From: Clostridiales bacterium UBA1380 | GTDB taxonomy: Bacteria > Bacillota > Clostridia > Oscillospirales > CAG-272 | Reading direction: 5' to 3' | Assembly: GCA_002305445.1 (NCBI GenBank) | Contig: DBRA01000071.1 | Span: forward strand, 18,162-74,753 | DNA: 56,592 bases | Shown here: one piece after another, positions 50,354-56,592 of the stretch | Numbering within the stretch: the stretch's first letter is position 1 | How the letters are laid out: every line of letters starts with the position of its first letter | The notes under the pieces: generated by a model | What the model was told of the DNA's origin: nothing | What the model saw: only the letters and a program-made list of their open reading frames with translations | The model's database searches: none | Position numbers and translations under genes: made by a program

Positions 50354-51064
50354 ATGCTTTTATACATAATCCGCCACGGCGATCCGATCTACAATCCCGA
50401 TACGCTGACCGACAAGGGGCGGGCACAGGCAAAGGCGCTCGCCAAAAGGCTGGCGGTGCACGGGCTCGACCGCATATACTGTTCGCCGAACGGCAGGGCG
50501 CGGGAGACGGCGCAGCCGACATGCGAAGCACTCGGGCTCGAAGCGCAGATAGAGCCGTGGACGAGCGAGGATCTGACATGGCGCGATTTCAGTGCCGACA
50601 ACGGTCGCGGCGGCCGCGGCTGGACGTTCCACTGTCAGAACACGGAGCTGAAAACGGAGGACATGATGAGCCGCGCTATGTCGGACTGGTACAACGGCGC
50701 GCCATTCTCAAAAATCGACGCAAAAAAGGGATACGAGCGCATCATTCGCGAATCGGACGCGTTCACCGAGAAACTCGGTTACCGCCGCGAGGGCTCCGTC
50801 TACCGCATCATCAGGCCGAACGACGAAAGAGTCGCCGTGTTCTGCCATCAGGGTTTCGGCACGACATGGCTGTCGTACCTGCTCGCGGTGCCGCCTGCGA
50901 TATTCTGGAGCAGCTTTGACATATCTCACTCGTCGATAACGATCCTGCGCTTCCAGAACAACAAAAATGGCCTGACGGCTCCGATGTGCATCACGCTCGG
51001 CGATACGTCGCACATCTACGAAAGCGGGCTGCCGCTGCAATATAACAACACGGTGGATATATAA
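50354..51064 (+). CDS. Histidine phosphatase family protein
   Basis: A 236-residue phosphoglycerate-mutase-like phosphatase. The nucleophile His is in YIIRHGDP (residue 8) and Arg in SPNGRARETA (about 48). The second His in VFCHQGF (about 160) completes the phosphate pocket. Such enzymes dephosphorylate sugars, nucleotides or cobamide precursors, and the substrate here is unknown. A TATAAT at 50316-50321 lies upstream with only a weak -35. A terminator hairpin follows. Confidence 0.87.
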   Translation: MLLYIIRHGDPIYNPDTLTDKGRAQAKALAKRLAVHGLDRIYCSPNGRARETAQPTCEALGLEAQIEPWTSEDLTWRDFSADNGRGGRGWTFHCQNTELKTEDMMSRAMSDWYNGAPFSKIDAKKGYERIIRESDAFTEKLGYRREGSVYRIIRPNDERVAVFCHQGFGTTWLSYLLAVPPAIFWSSFDISHSSITILRFQNNKNGLTAPMCITLGDTSHIYESGLPLQYNNTVDI

Positions 51065-51073
51065 TCGATGCAA

Positions 51074-51105
51074 CAAAAGAGGGTTTGAAAATCCTCTTTT
51101 TGTTT
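51074..51105 (+). terminator. Terminator after the histidine phosphatase gene
   Basis: Stem AAAAGAGG / CCTCTTTT with a 10-base loop, continuing into TTGTTT. Confidence 0.65.
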
Positions 51106-51117
51106 ATAGCCGCGCGG

Positions 51118-51146
51118 TTGATAATATAACGCAGCGGCGTTATAAT
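51118..51146 (+). promoter_or_regulatory. Promoter of birA
   Basis: TTGATA (51118-51123) and TATAAT (51141-51146), spacing 17. The start codon is 30 bases beyond. Confidence 0.65.
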
Positions 51147-51175
51147 TGTTGTATAATTATTAAACGGGTATAATT

Positions 51176-52084
51176 ATGACGGCAACAGATAAACCGATAC
51201 GGTTTTATTCAGATTCAGACGGCGATAATATATCGAACGCGGATGCGGCGGAGCGGTCAGGGCGCGACGTCTTATCCGCCGATACGATCGGCGTGTATCT
51301 TTGCGAGCCGAAGCGGTTCTCGATCGAAGTTTACGACACCGTCGGCTCGACAAACAGTATGCTGAAAGAGCGCGCTGCCGATGGCGCGCCGGAGCGGAGC
51401 GTTATTATAGCGTCAGCGCAGACTGCCGGGCGCGGCCGCCTCGGGCGGACGTTCAGCTCGCCTGCGGGCACGGGGCTTTACATGAGCTTGCTTCTGCGCC
51501 CCGGCGAAAACTTCAGCGGTGCGGCGACTGTAACCGCAGCCGCCGCGGTCGCGGTGTGCCGTGCCGTCAGGCGGGTGCTGGAGGAAACCGCCGGTCCCGA
51601 GCGCATCCGCGAACCGCTTATCAAATGGGTAAACGACGTGTTGATCGACGGCAAAAAGGTCGCGGGCATACTCACAGAGGCGGCGCTCTCCGCCGAAACC
51701 GGCGCGCCCGAATACGTCGTCCTCGGCATCGGGGTCAATATATACGAACCCGACGGCGGTTTTTCCGAGGAGCTGCGCGATATTGCCGGCGCCGTTTTCG
51801 ACGCGCCCGTTCACGATACGCGAAGCCGCGCCGCAGCTTATATATTAAATGAGTTTACGTCTTTATACGACACCGGCGGCACCGGCGCGTTCATAGACGA
51901 GTACAGAAGCCGCAGCGCCGTTGTCGGCCGCAACGTCAACGTTATAAAGCCGTCATCGGTTCGTCCCGCTTATGCCGTCGCGATAGACGACGAATGCCGC
52001 CTGATCGTCCGGTACGAGGACGGAACCGAAGAAGTTTTATCATCAAGCGAAGTCAGCGTTAGAACAGTAAAGACAGCATTTTAA
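51176..52084 (+). CDS. birA: Biotin-[acetyl-CoA-carboxylase] ligase, monofunctional
   Basis: A 302-residue biotin protein ligase. The catalytic domain begins at about residue 48 with YDTVGSTNSM. The biotinyl-AMP loop is TAGRGRLGRTFSSPAGTGLYMS (Gly-Arg-Gly-Arg core, about residues 83-105), then PLIKWVNDVLIDGKKVAGIL (catalytic Lys) and a C-terminal SH3-like domain. The N-terminal 45 residues are acidic and lack the helix-turn-helix of bifunctional BirA, so it should attach biotin to carboxylases without repressing genes. Its partner importer gene bioY lies at 4.2 kb. Confidence 0.92.
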   Translation: MTATDKPIRFYSDSDGDNISNADAAERSGRDVLSADTIGVYLCEPKRFSIEVYDTVGSTNSMLKERAADGAPERSVIIASAQTAGRGRLGRTFSSPAGTGLYMSLLLRPGENFSGAATVTAAAAVAVCRAVRRVLEETAGPERIREPLIKWVNDVLIDGKKVAGILTEAALSAETGAPEYVVLGIGVNIYEPDGGFSEELRDIAGAVFDAPVHDTRSRAAAYILNEFTSLYDTGGTGAFIDEYRSRSAVVGRNVNVIKPSSVRPAYAVAIDDECRLIVRYEDGTEEVLSSSEVSVRTVKTAF

Positions 52085-52186
52085 TTTACAGCAGCCGTAT
52101 CATTGAAAACGATTTATTCTATTGCGCCTGTTTTTGCCCGTTAATCGAAATGAATTAAAAGTATTCTGAATTTTTTAAATCATCGG

Positions 52187-52264
52187 TTGACATTTCAGGT
52201 TTATTTTGTTATAATAGCTTAGTTTTATCAATAATCTGTTTTGATTAAGTTGTACAAACGATTA
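52187..52264 (+). promoter_or_regulatory. Perfect promoter and operator-like site of the second lacI gene
   Basis: TTGACA (52187-52192) and TATAAT (52210-52215), spacing 17. AAACGATTA (52256-52264) in the leader is the reverse complement of the TAATCGTTT core seen at the 10.5-11.8 kb LacI-controlled promoters. Confidence 0.65.
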
Positions 52265-52285
52265 TAAGGCATTAACGGGTGTAAG

Positions 52286-53275
52286 ATGGCTAACATTAAA
52301 GATGTCTCCAAAGTCAGCGGTATTTCGATTGCGACGGTATCCAAGTACCTGAACGGCAAGCACGTATGCGAGGACAGCCGCCGCAAGATCGCGGCGGCTA
52401 TTGAAGAACTCGATTACGAGGTGAACCCTCTCGCGCGCAGCTTCCGCACGCACAAGACAATGACGGTCGGCGTCCTTGTCAACCAGCTCAGATGTTATTA
52501 CTACATGGACGTGCTCGACTCGATGGAACGAGCCTTCAACAAACTGGGCTACAGCATGCTCATATCGTGCGCCGGAGACGACGCGAAGCGCGAAGTCGAA
52601 TGCGCCAAAAAGCTTGTGGACAGATATGTAGACGGCATCGTATGGGTTCCGTACAGCAACTCGCGCTCCGATATATCGGGTGCGGTCGCGGGAAAGGTGC
52701 CCGTCATCGCGTTCGACCGCACCTCGGCCAACTGCGACTACCCCTGCGTCGTATCCGACAACAGCGGCGGCGCATATACCGCCGCCGAGTACCTTTTCGC
52801 GAAGGGGCACAGGAAAATAGCCGTCATCGCCGGCCCGGACGATGTGACGACGATGCGCGAGCGCGTCAAGGGCGTGATGCGCGCATATGAGGATTACGGT
52901 ATTCATAAGGATTGCTGCTTCGTCAGCCACGGCGAATTTTCAAACGAGTCGGGTGCGGCACTGACAAAACAGGCGCTGGAAACTCACAAGCCTACGGCTA
53001 TCATCGTTTTATCAAACGACCTGCTCGCCGGCGTGCTCGACGTGATACGCGAAAACGGGCTGAACATCCCGAACGACATATCGCTGATGACGTTCGACGA
53101 TTACGATTATCTCAGGCTCATATCGCCGCGCATATCGGTAATCAATCAGCCGTGCCGCGAGCTCGGTGCGGCCGCCGCTGAGGTTCTCGTCGGCGCGATT
53201 AAGAACGGCGAAGCACCGCAGGTCACGAGACTTAAATGCAGTCTTATCGAGGGCGGCTCCGTCGCGGTGATATAA
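52286..53275 (+). CDS. LacI family transcriptional regulator
   Basis: A 329-residue LacI-type regulator. The helix-turn-helix IKDVSKVSGISIATVSKYLNGKH (residues 4-26) shares its recognition-helix end ATVSKYLNG with the regulator at 10.6 kb. The sugar-sensor domain follows (MTVGVLVNQL at about 62; IIVLSNDLLAGVLDVI near 235; ISLMTFDDYDYL near 268). It probably regulates itself and perhaps the neighbouring surface-protein gene. The ribosome site GGTG is weak. Confidence 0.92.
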   Translation: MANIKDVSKVSGISIATVSKYLNGKHVCEDSRRKIAAAIEELDYEVNPLARSFRTHKTMTVGVLVNQLRCYYYMDVLDSMERAFNKLGYSMLISCAGDDAKREVECAKKLVDRYVDGIVWVPYSNSRSDISGAVAGKVPVIAFDRTSANCDYPCVVSDNSGGAYTAAEYLFAKGHRKIAVIAGPDDVTTMRERVKGVMRAYEDYGIHKDCCFVSHGEFSNESGAALTKQALETHKPTAIIVLSNDLLAGVLDVIRENGLNIPNDISLMTFDDYDYLRLISPRISVINQPCRELGAAAAEVLVGAIKNGEAPQVTRLKCSLIEGGSVAVI

Positions 53276-53293
53276 TAAAGGTGATATAATAAA
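53266..53293 (+). repeat. Tandem 14-bp duplication at the end of lacI
   Basis: GGTGATATAATAAA is repeated head to tail (53266-53279, 53280-53293). The first copy includes the last codons and stop codon of lacI. Confidence 0.9.
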
Positions 53294-53303
53294 AGCGAAA
53301 GCA

Positions 53304-53340
53304 AAAAGCGCCGGAACATGTTCCGGCGCTTTTCTTTTTT
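53304..53340. terminator. Bidirectional terminator between lacI and the CBM-like protein gene
   Basis: A 14-bp stem AAAAGCGCCGGAAC / GTTCCGGCGCTTTT with an AT loop is followed by CTTTTTT. Confidence 0.92.
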
Positions 53341-53342
53341 GA

Positions 53343-54065
53343 TTATGCGCGGCGCTTGCCGGCGGCAAGAGATATGCCGGCGGCAGCGATGATGGCTGTT
53401 AAATGTATTATTGCGTCGCCTGTTGCGGGGGCTGTTGTGACAGGTGATGCTTCGGCAGCAGGTTCCGTCGCCTCGGCAGCGGGTGCTTCGGTTTCAGCGG
53501 GAGCCTCTGTTTCGGCTGCGGATGCGCCGATAAAGTTAATAGTTATATAGTCAGCGTTGACCGACTTGACGTATGTATCGGGGTTGCTGCTGTCGCGGTT
53601 GAAGTCCTCGGAGGTCGTCAACGCGACAGTGTGCGTTCCGGTTTTGAGCTCGACGTCGACGATGCCGTCGCGGTATTCCACATGCCATGATGAGGGAAGC
53701 TCATCCATCGGAATCGGAACCGGATAACGGACGCCGTCGATTAAGAAATCAACTTTTTTGGTTGTGTCATTTGTCGTGTCGTAACGGAGAAGGAAGCGGT
53801 ATGTGCCGGATTCGGTAGCCTCGAACGAACCGAAGTCTATGGTTGTCGCAAGCGTGGGTTCAGCGTTGTCTCCGGACATGCCGACGATATTGCCGCCGCT
53901 GGCTATATCGCCGATATATTGGATGTTGCCGCCCATATAATCCATCGCGGCACCGCTGATATCACCGTCCTCGCACTCATAAAAAATCTCGTCGAACGCT
54001 GCGACCGAAAAGATAAGAGCCGTCGCGACAATCAGAGCAAAAAGTACTGCTGCGAGTTTTTTCAT
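53343..54065 (-). CDS. Secreted CBM-like surface protein with APATGD anchor-like tail
   Basis: A 240-residue protein. Signal peptide (LAAVLFALIVATALIFSVAAF), then a CBM6/35-like beta-sandwich of about 145 residues (FYECEDGDISGAAM, SGTYRFLLRYDTT, VDFLIDGVRYPVPIP, GTHTVALTTSED, DYITINFIG). A linker made of repeated AETEAP units follows, then TTAPATGD, a hydrophobic segment and KRRA. The tail layout is the same as in the protein at 17.1-18.0 kb, although the binding domains differ. No catalytic motif is seen. It probably displays a glycan-binding domain on the cell surface. ATG at 54065 follows GGAGG by eight bases. Confidence 0.75.
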   Translation of the reverse strand: MKKLAAVLFALIVATALIFSVAAFDEIFYECEDGDISGAAMDYMGGNIQYIGDIASGGNIVGMSGDNAEPTLATTIDFGSFEATESGTYRFLLRYDTTNDTTKKVDFLIDGVRYPVPIPMDELPSSWHVEYRDGIVDVELKTGTHTVALTTSEDFNRDSSNPDTYVKSVNADYITINFIGASAAETEAPAETEAPAAEATEPAAEASPVTTAPATGDAIIHLTAIIAAAGISLAAGKRRA

Positions 54066-54129
54066 TTTGATGCCCTCCGTTTTATTTGAAACTGCACATA
54101 TTTCGTTCATGCGGTTCCGTGACAGTCTT

Positions 54130-54159
54130 AGTATAAGCCGAGCGAAAGTCCGTTGTAAA
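54130..54159 (-). promoter_or_regulatory. Promoter of the CBM-like protein gene
   Basis: Minus-strand TTTACA (54154-54159) and TATACT (54130-54135), spacing 18. Confidence 0.55.
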
Positions 54160-54209
54160 TAGACGAACCAATTATTATTTATCTTATCCGAGTATTTTTA
54201 TATAAACCA

Positions 54210-54238
54210 TTGAAATTTGTTCCGATTTAAAATATAAT
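54210..54238 (+). promoter_or_regulatory. Promoter of the AraC regulator gene
   Basis: TTGAAA (54210-54215) and TATAAT (54233-54238), spacing 17. Confidence 0.65.
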
Positions 54239-54268
54239 TTCGTTAATAATAGCAAAGGACAAACGCTC

Positions 54269-55030
54269 ATGGCTGCCGAGAAACTTAAGTTCATCGAAAT
54301 TTATAAAGATAAAGTTCCGAACGGCTTTACCGAAACGTTAAAATTTCACTACATGGTCGTTATGTTTTCCGGCGAGATGGTATACTGTGTCGACGGCGAA
54401 AAATACACAATACGCGACGGCGAAGCGATTTATATGCGCCCGAATCAGGTGCGGAGCCGGGAGGACCATCAGACAGGCTCGCATTATGCGACAATGAACA
54501 TCATGATTCCAAGCGGCAGCATGTACAACATAAATACGAAGTTTTCGGTAAGTCATATGGGGCTTATATATCCGCTGCTGCAGCGGATGCGCGAGGAATT
54601 TTACGCTGACATGGAATGCGAAGGGCAGATGCTTAAGTCGATGCTCCGTTTGTTTTTGCTGGAGTGCGAAGATATGTGCGTGAAAGCAAATTACAACCCG
54701 TACGTGGAAAAGATAAAAAGGTACATATCGGACAATTCATATAAACAGATAAATCTGTCGGACATATCTGACTACATCGGTTTGTCACAATCTTATGTTT
54801 CCGCATTGTTTCGCGGGCACACCGGCGTAAGCGTCGGCAAATATATCGACCGGGAGCGTTTGAAAGCGGTTAACGCGCTTATGATAAATACGACGATGTC
54901 GCTTGTCGAAATAGCTTCGGAAGCGGGCTTTTCGGGGCCGTATTATTTTTCGCGGTGGTTTTATAAAATGACAGGCGAGCGTCCGAGCGTCTACAGGAAA
55001 AAGCTTATAACGGCTCCGCCGCGTTTTTAG
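54269..55030 (+). CDS. AraC family transcriptional regulator
   Basis: A 253-residue regulator. An N-terminal cupin sensor domain (MVVMFSGEMVYCVDGEKYTIRDGEAIYMRPNQ, about residues 30-65) is followed by a linker and a C-terminal double helix-turn-helix. The first HTH is INLSDISDYIGLSQSYVSALFRGHTG (about 155-182). The second is VEIASEAGFSGPYYFSRWFYKMTGERPSVYRK (about 212-245). It is likely an activator that binds a sugar. It is divergent from the CBM-like surface protein and convergent with a cupin gene, either of which may be its target. AAAGGA precedes the ATG. Confidence 0.93.
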   Translation: MAAEKLKFIEIYKDKVPNGFTETLKFHYMVVMFSGEMVYCVDGEKYTIRDGEAIYMRPNQVRSREDHQTGSHYATMNIMIPSGSMYNINTKFSVSHMGLIYPLLQRMREEFYADMECEGQMLKSMLRLFLLECEDMCVKANYNPYVEKIKRYISDNSYKQINLSDISDYIGLSQSYVSALFRGHTGVSVGKYIDRERLKAVNALMINTTMSLVEIASEAGFSGPYYFSRWFYKMTGERPSVYRKKLITAPPRF

Positions 55031-55043
55031 CACGCTTTATTAA

Positions 55044-55373
55044 TCAAAGCTCCGGCACGGCTGCGTAGAACACGAGATCCTCGTCGGAGTCGTTCACAAG
55101 CGTGTGAGACGAGCCCTTCGGGCAGTAAAGGCACATACCGGGCGCGACGCGTTCCTTCACGCCGTCGCAAACGGTGTAGCCTGTTCCGGAAAGAACAAAG
55201 ATTACCTCAGAGTTTGTCTCATGCGTATGCATGCCGATGCTCGAACCAGGCTTTAGCCTGCCGTGGAGCAGTCTGATGGATTTATCGGCGTACATCTTTG
55301 CTTCAAACACGCCCTCTCCGCCTTTGAAACGCTCCAGCTTCTGCGTTTCCGTTTTATTGAAATCGATATTCAT
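55044..55373 (-). CDS. Small single-domain cupin protein
   Basis: A 109-residue cupin. Motif 1 (SIGMHTHETNSEVIFVLSG) supplies the two histidines and glutamate, and motif 2 (PKGSSHTLVN) supplies the third histidine of a metal site. Single-domain cupins of this size act as sugar or keto-acid isomerases, metal-binding sensors or dioxygenases. The substrate here is unknown. It has a promoter of its own containing the TGCGCTACCRTAA motif shared with the isomerase gene at 44.5 kb. Confidence 0.87.
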   Translation of the reverse strand: MNIDFNKTETQKLERFKGGEGVFEAKMYADKSIRLLHGRLKPGSSIGMHTHETNSEVIFVLSGTGYTVCDGVKERVAPGMCLYCPKGSSHTLVNDSDEDLVFYAAVPEL

Positions 55374-55444
55374 ATATACTCCTTAAATAATAACTGCGCC
55401 GACTGCCGACGCGGCAGCCATACAGATTTGTTTATGTAACCTTT

Positions 55445-55473
55445 ATGGTAGCGCAGCGACTTGCGTATGTCAA
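55445..55473 (-). promoter_or_regulatory. Promoter of the cupin gene
   Basis: Minus-strand TTGACA (55468-55473) and TACCAT (55445-55450), spacing 17. TGCGCTACCATAA (55443-55455) covers the -10 box. Confidence 0.55.
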
Positions 55474-55579
55474 CATATATTTTATTGTATCGCCGCGCGA
55501 AAATATTGCTTTACCTCTGTTTTTGCCGACGGCGAAATGATATAATATGAAAAATCAAATTTATGCGGAGGGTTTATTA

Positions 55580-56542
55580 ATGCCGCGCAGAATAGCAGTC
55601 GTACTTGAATTCCTCGAAGAAGCGCACAAATCGAAGCTGACCGAAACGGCGTCGCGCCTCGGCTTCGAGCTTCGATTTTTTCCGCCAGACAACGTCGACA
55701 CCGATTACATCCGCACATGCGAGGTCATATACGCGCACGACCCCGCCCTGCTCGAAAATGCCGATTCCCTGCGCTGGTATTGCTGCTCGTTCGCCGGCAT
55801 CGACCGCTTCCGCGGCAGGATTAAACCGAGCGTGATGCTGACGAACAGCGCCGGCGCCTACGGCGTTTCAGTCGCCGAGCACGGCGTGATGCTGACTCTG
55901 ATGCTTCTGCGGCGCATGCCCGAGTACTCGGCGATAACGGCGCGGCGCGGCTGGGAGGGCGGACTCGCGGTGAAGTCGATCTGCGGCGCGCGCGTGACCG
56001 TCCTCGGCGCGGGCGATATCGGCTGCGCATACGGCGAGCGCGTCAAATCGTTCGCCCCCGCGTCGCTTAGCGGAATCACGCGATCCGGCAGGAGCCGCTC
56101 TTCCGCGTGGGACGAAGTTCTGCCCTTCGGCGAGCTCGACCGCATCCTGCCGCGCACCGACATACTCTTTATGGCGCTGCCGTCCACACAGGAAACCGAG
56201 GGTATTTTATCGCGCGAACGCATATCGCGCCTGCCGGACGGCGCGATAATCATAAACGTCGGTCGCGGCAGCGCGATCGATCAGAGTGCGTTATATGATG
56301 CGCTTGCGGCCGGCAAGCTCGGCGGCGCGGCGCTCGACGTCACGACGCCCGAACCGCTTCCGAAGGACGACCCGCTGTGGGATCTGTGCGAAAGGAACGT
56401 CATAATCACGCCGCACGTCGCCGGCAACATGACGCTCGCATACACACGCGATAAAAACGTCGAAATGTTCTGCTCCGACCTTGAAAACTACGCGGCGGGA
56501 AAGCCGCTGCGATATATAACATCGCCCGACGCCGGATATTGA
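55580..56542 (+). CDS. D-isomer-specific 2-hydroxyacid dehydrogenase
   Basis: A 320-residue dehydrogenase, paralogue of the protein at 44.8 kb. The Rossmann loop VTVLGAGDIGCAYGE is at about residue 138. The catalytic Arg is in NVGRGSAID (about 230), Glu in VTTPEPLPKDDP (about 260) and His in ITPHVAGNM (about 282). It interconverts a 2-keto acid and a D-2-hydroxyacid with NAD(P)H. ATG at 55580 follows GGAGG by eight bases, so the extension to 55547 is rejected. A TATAAT lies just upstream, but no clear -35. Confidence 0.9.
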   Translation: MPRRIAVVLEFLEEAHKSKLTETASRLGFELRFFPPDNVDTDYIRTCEVIYAHDPALLENADSLRWYCCSFAGIDRFRGRIKPSVMLTNSAGAYGVSVAEHGVMLTLMLLRRMPEYSAITARRGWEGGLAVKSICGARVTVLGAGDIGCAYGERVKSFAPASLSGITRSGRSRSSAWDEVLPFGELDRILPRTDILFMALPSTQETEGILSRERISRLPDGAIIINVGRGSAIDQSALYDALAAGKLGGAALDVTTPEPLPKDDPLWDLCERNVIITPHVAGNMTLAYTRDKNVEMFCSDLENYAAGKPLRYITSPDAGY

Positions 56543-56592
56543 TGCGAAATGCGGCCGCGGCAGCTTAATTATCATATATAATGAGCAGTAAA

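Noticed and set aside
1..56592. CRISPR arrays, insertion sequences, prophage or integrase genes
   Set aside because: No regularly spaced repeats, transposase or integrase motifs seen. Only two short tandem duplications were found.

Overview
This window looks like a chromosomal segment of an uncultured, strictly anaerobic, GC-rich Clostridia-type bacterium, probably from a gut (Oscillospirales or Christensenellales-like). That placement is inference. The evidence is a T-box leader before pheS, an oxygen-sensitive class III ribonucleotide reductase, rubredoxin, RodA-type wall synthesis, many lipoproteins, LacI/AraC/XRE regulators and numerous TTGACA-N17-TATAAT promoters. There is no phage, transposon, CRISPR array or plasmid gene. 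All genes appear intact, and gene strand changes are usually marked by bidirectional terminators.

Layout. 1-4.9 kb: Eis-like acetyltransferase, GH3 lipoprotein, a membrane/zinc-ribbon protein, a cytidylate-kinase-like P-loop protein, biotin transporter bioY and tRNA-Glu. 5-14 kb: a sugar/polyol catabolic block. A LacI regulator sits between an operon on the minus strand (class II aldolase, xylulokinase-like kinase, zinc dehydrogenase, aldo-keto reductase, GH43-like hydrolase) and a divergent GH3 beta-xylosidase/glucosidase, with a shared operator-like motif at the promoters. 14-20 kb: Gfo/Idh/MocA oxidoreductase, orphan solute-binding lipoprotein, surface glycan-binding protein and metallophosphoesterase lipoprotein. 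20-22.3 kb: an unrecognised operon of two related all-helical proteins plus an ArsR-DUF2087 regulator. 22.3-27.3 kb: lipoprotein, deoB, and a zur-znuA-znuC-znuB zinc uptake operon with a Fur/Zur box. 27.4-33.5 kb: second orphan solute-binding protein, nrdD, SGNH hydrolase and DUF4358 lipoprotein. 33.6-39.3 kb: T-box, pheS, yitT, pheT, then ybaK and rubredoxin. 39.4-44.5 kb: URO-D-family protein with a metallophosphoesterase, a hexapeptide acetyltransferase, rodA and a sugar isomerase. 44.8-49 kb: operon of 2-hydroxyacid dehydrogenase, old-yellow-enzyme flavoprotein, SDR and cysteine synthase. 49-56.6 kb: XRE regulator, histidine phosphatase, birA, LacI regulator, second glycan-binding surface protein, AraC regulator, cupin and another hydroxyacid dehydrogenase.

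The dominant theme is plant or host glycan and sugar-derivative use. Surface binding modules and lipoprotein receptors sit outside, GH3 and GH43 enzymes cut oligosaccharides, and dehydrogenases, isomerases, a kinase and an aldolase feed the products into central metabolism. No sugar transporter permease is encoded here, so uptake must be supplied from elsewhere.

The best candidate for an undescribed system is the 20.07-22.31 kb operon. One protein appears to contain one copy, and the other two copies, of a roughly 160-residue helical unit that I do not recognise. The operon is driven by a perfect consensus promoter next to a perfect 14-bp palindrome and encodes its own probable repressor. A second candidate is the pair of CBM-like surface proteins ending in an APATGD-membrane segment-basic tail.
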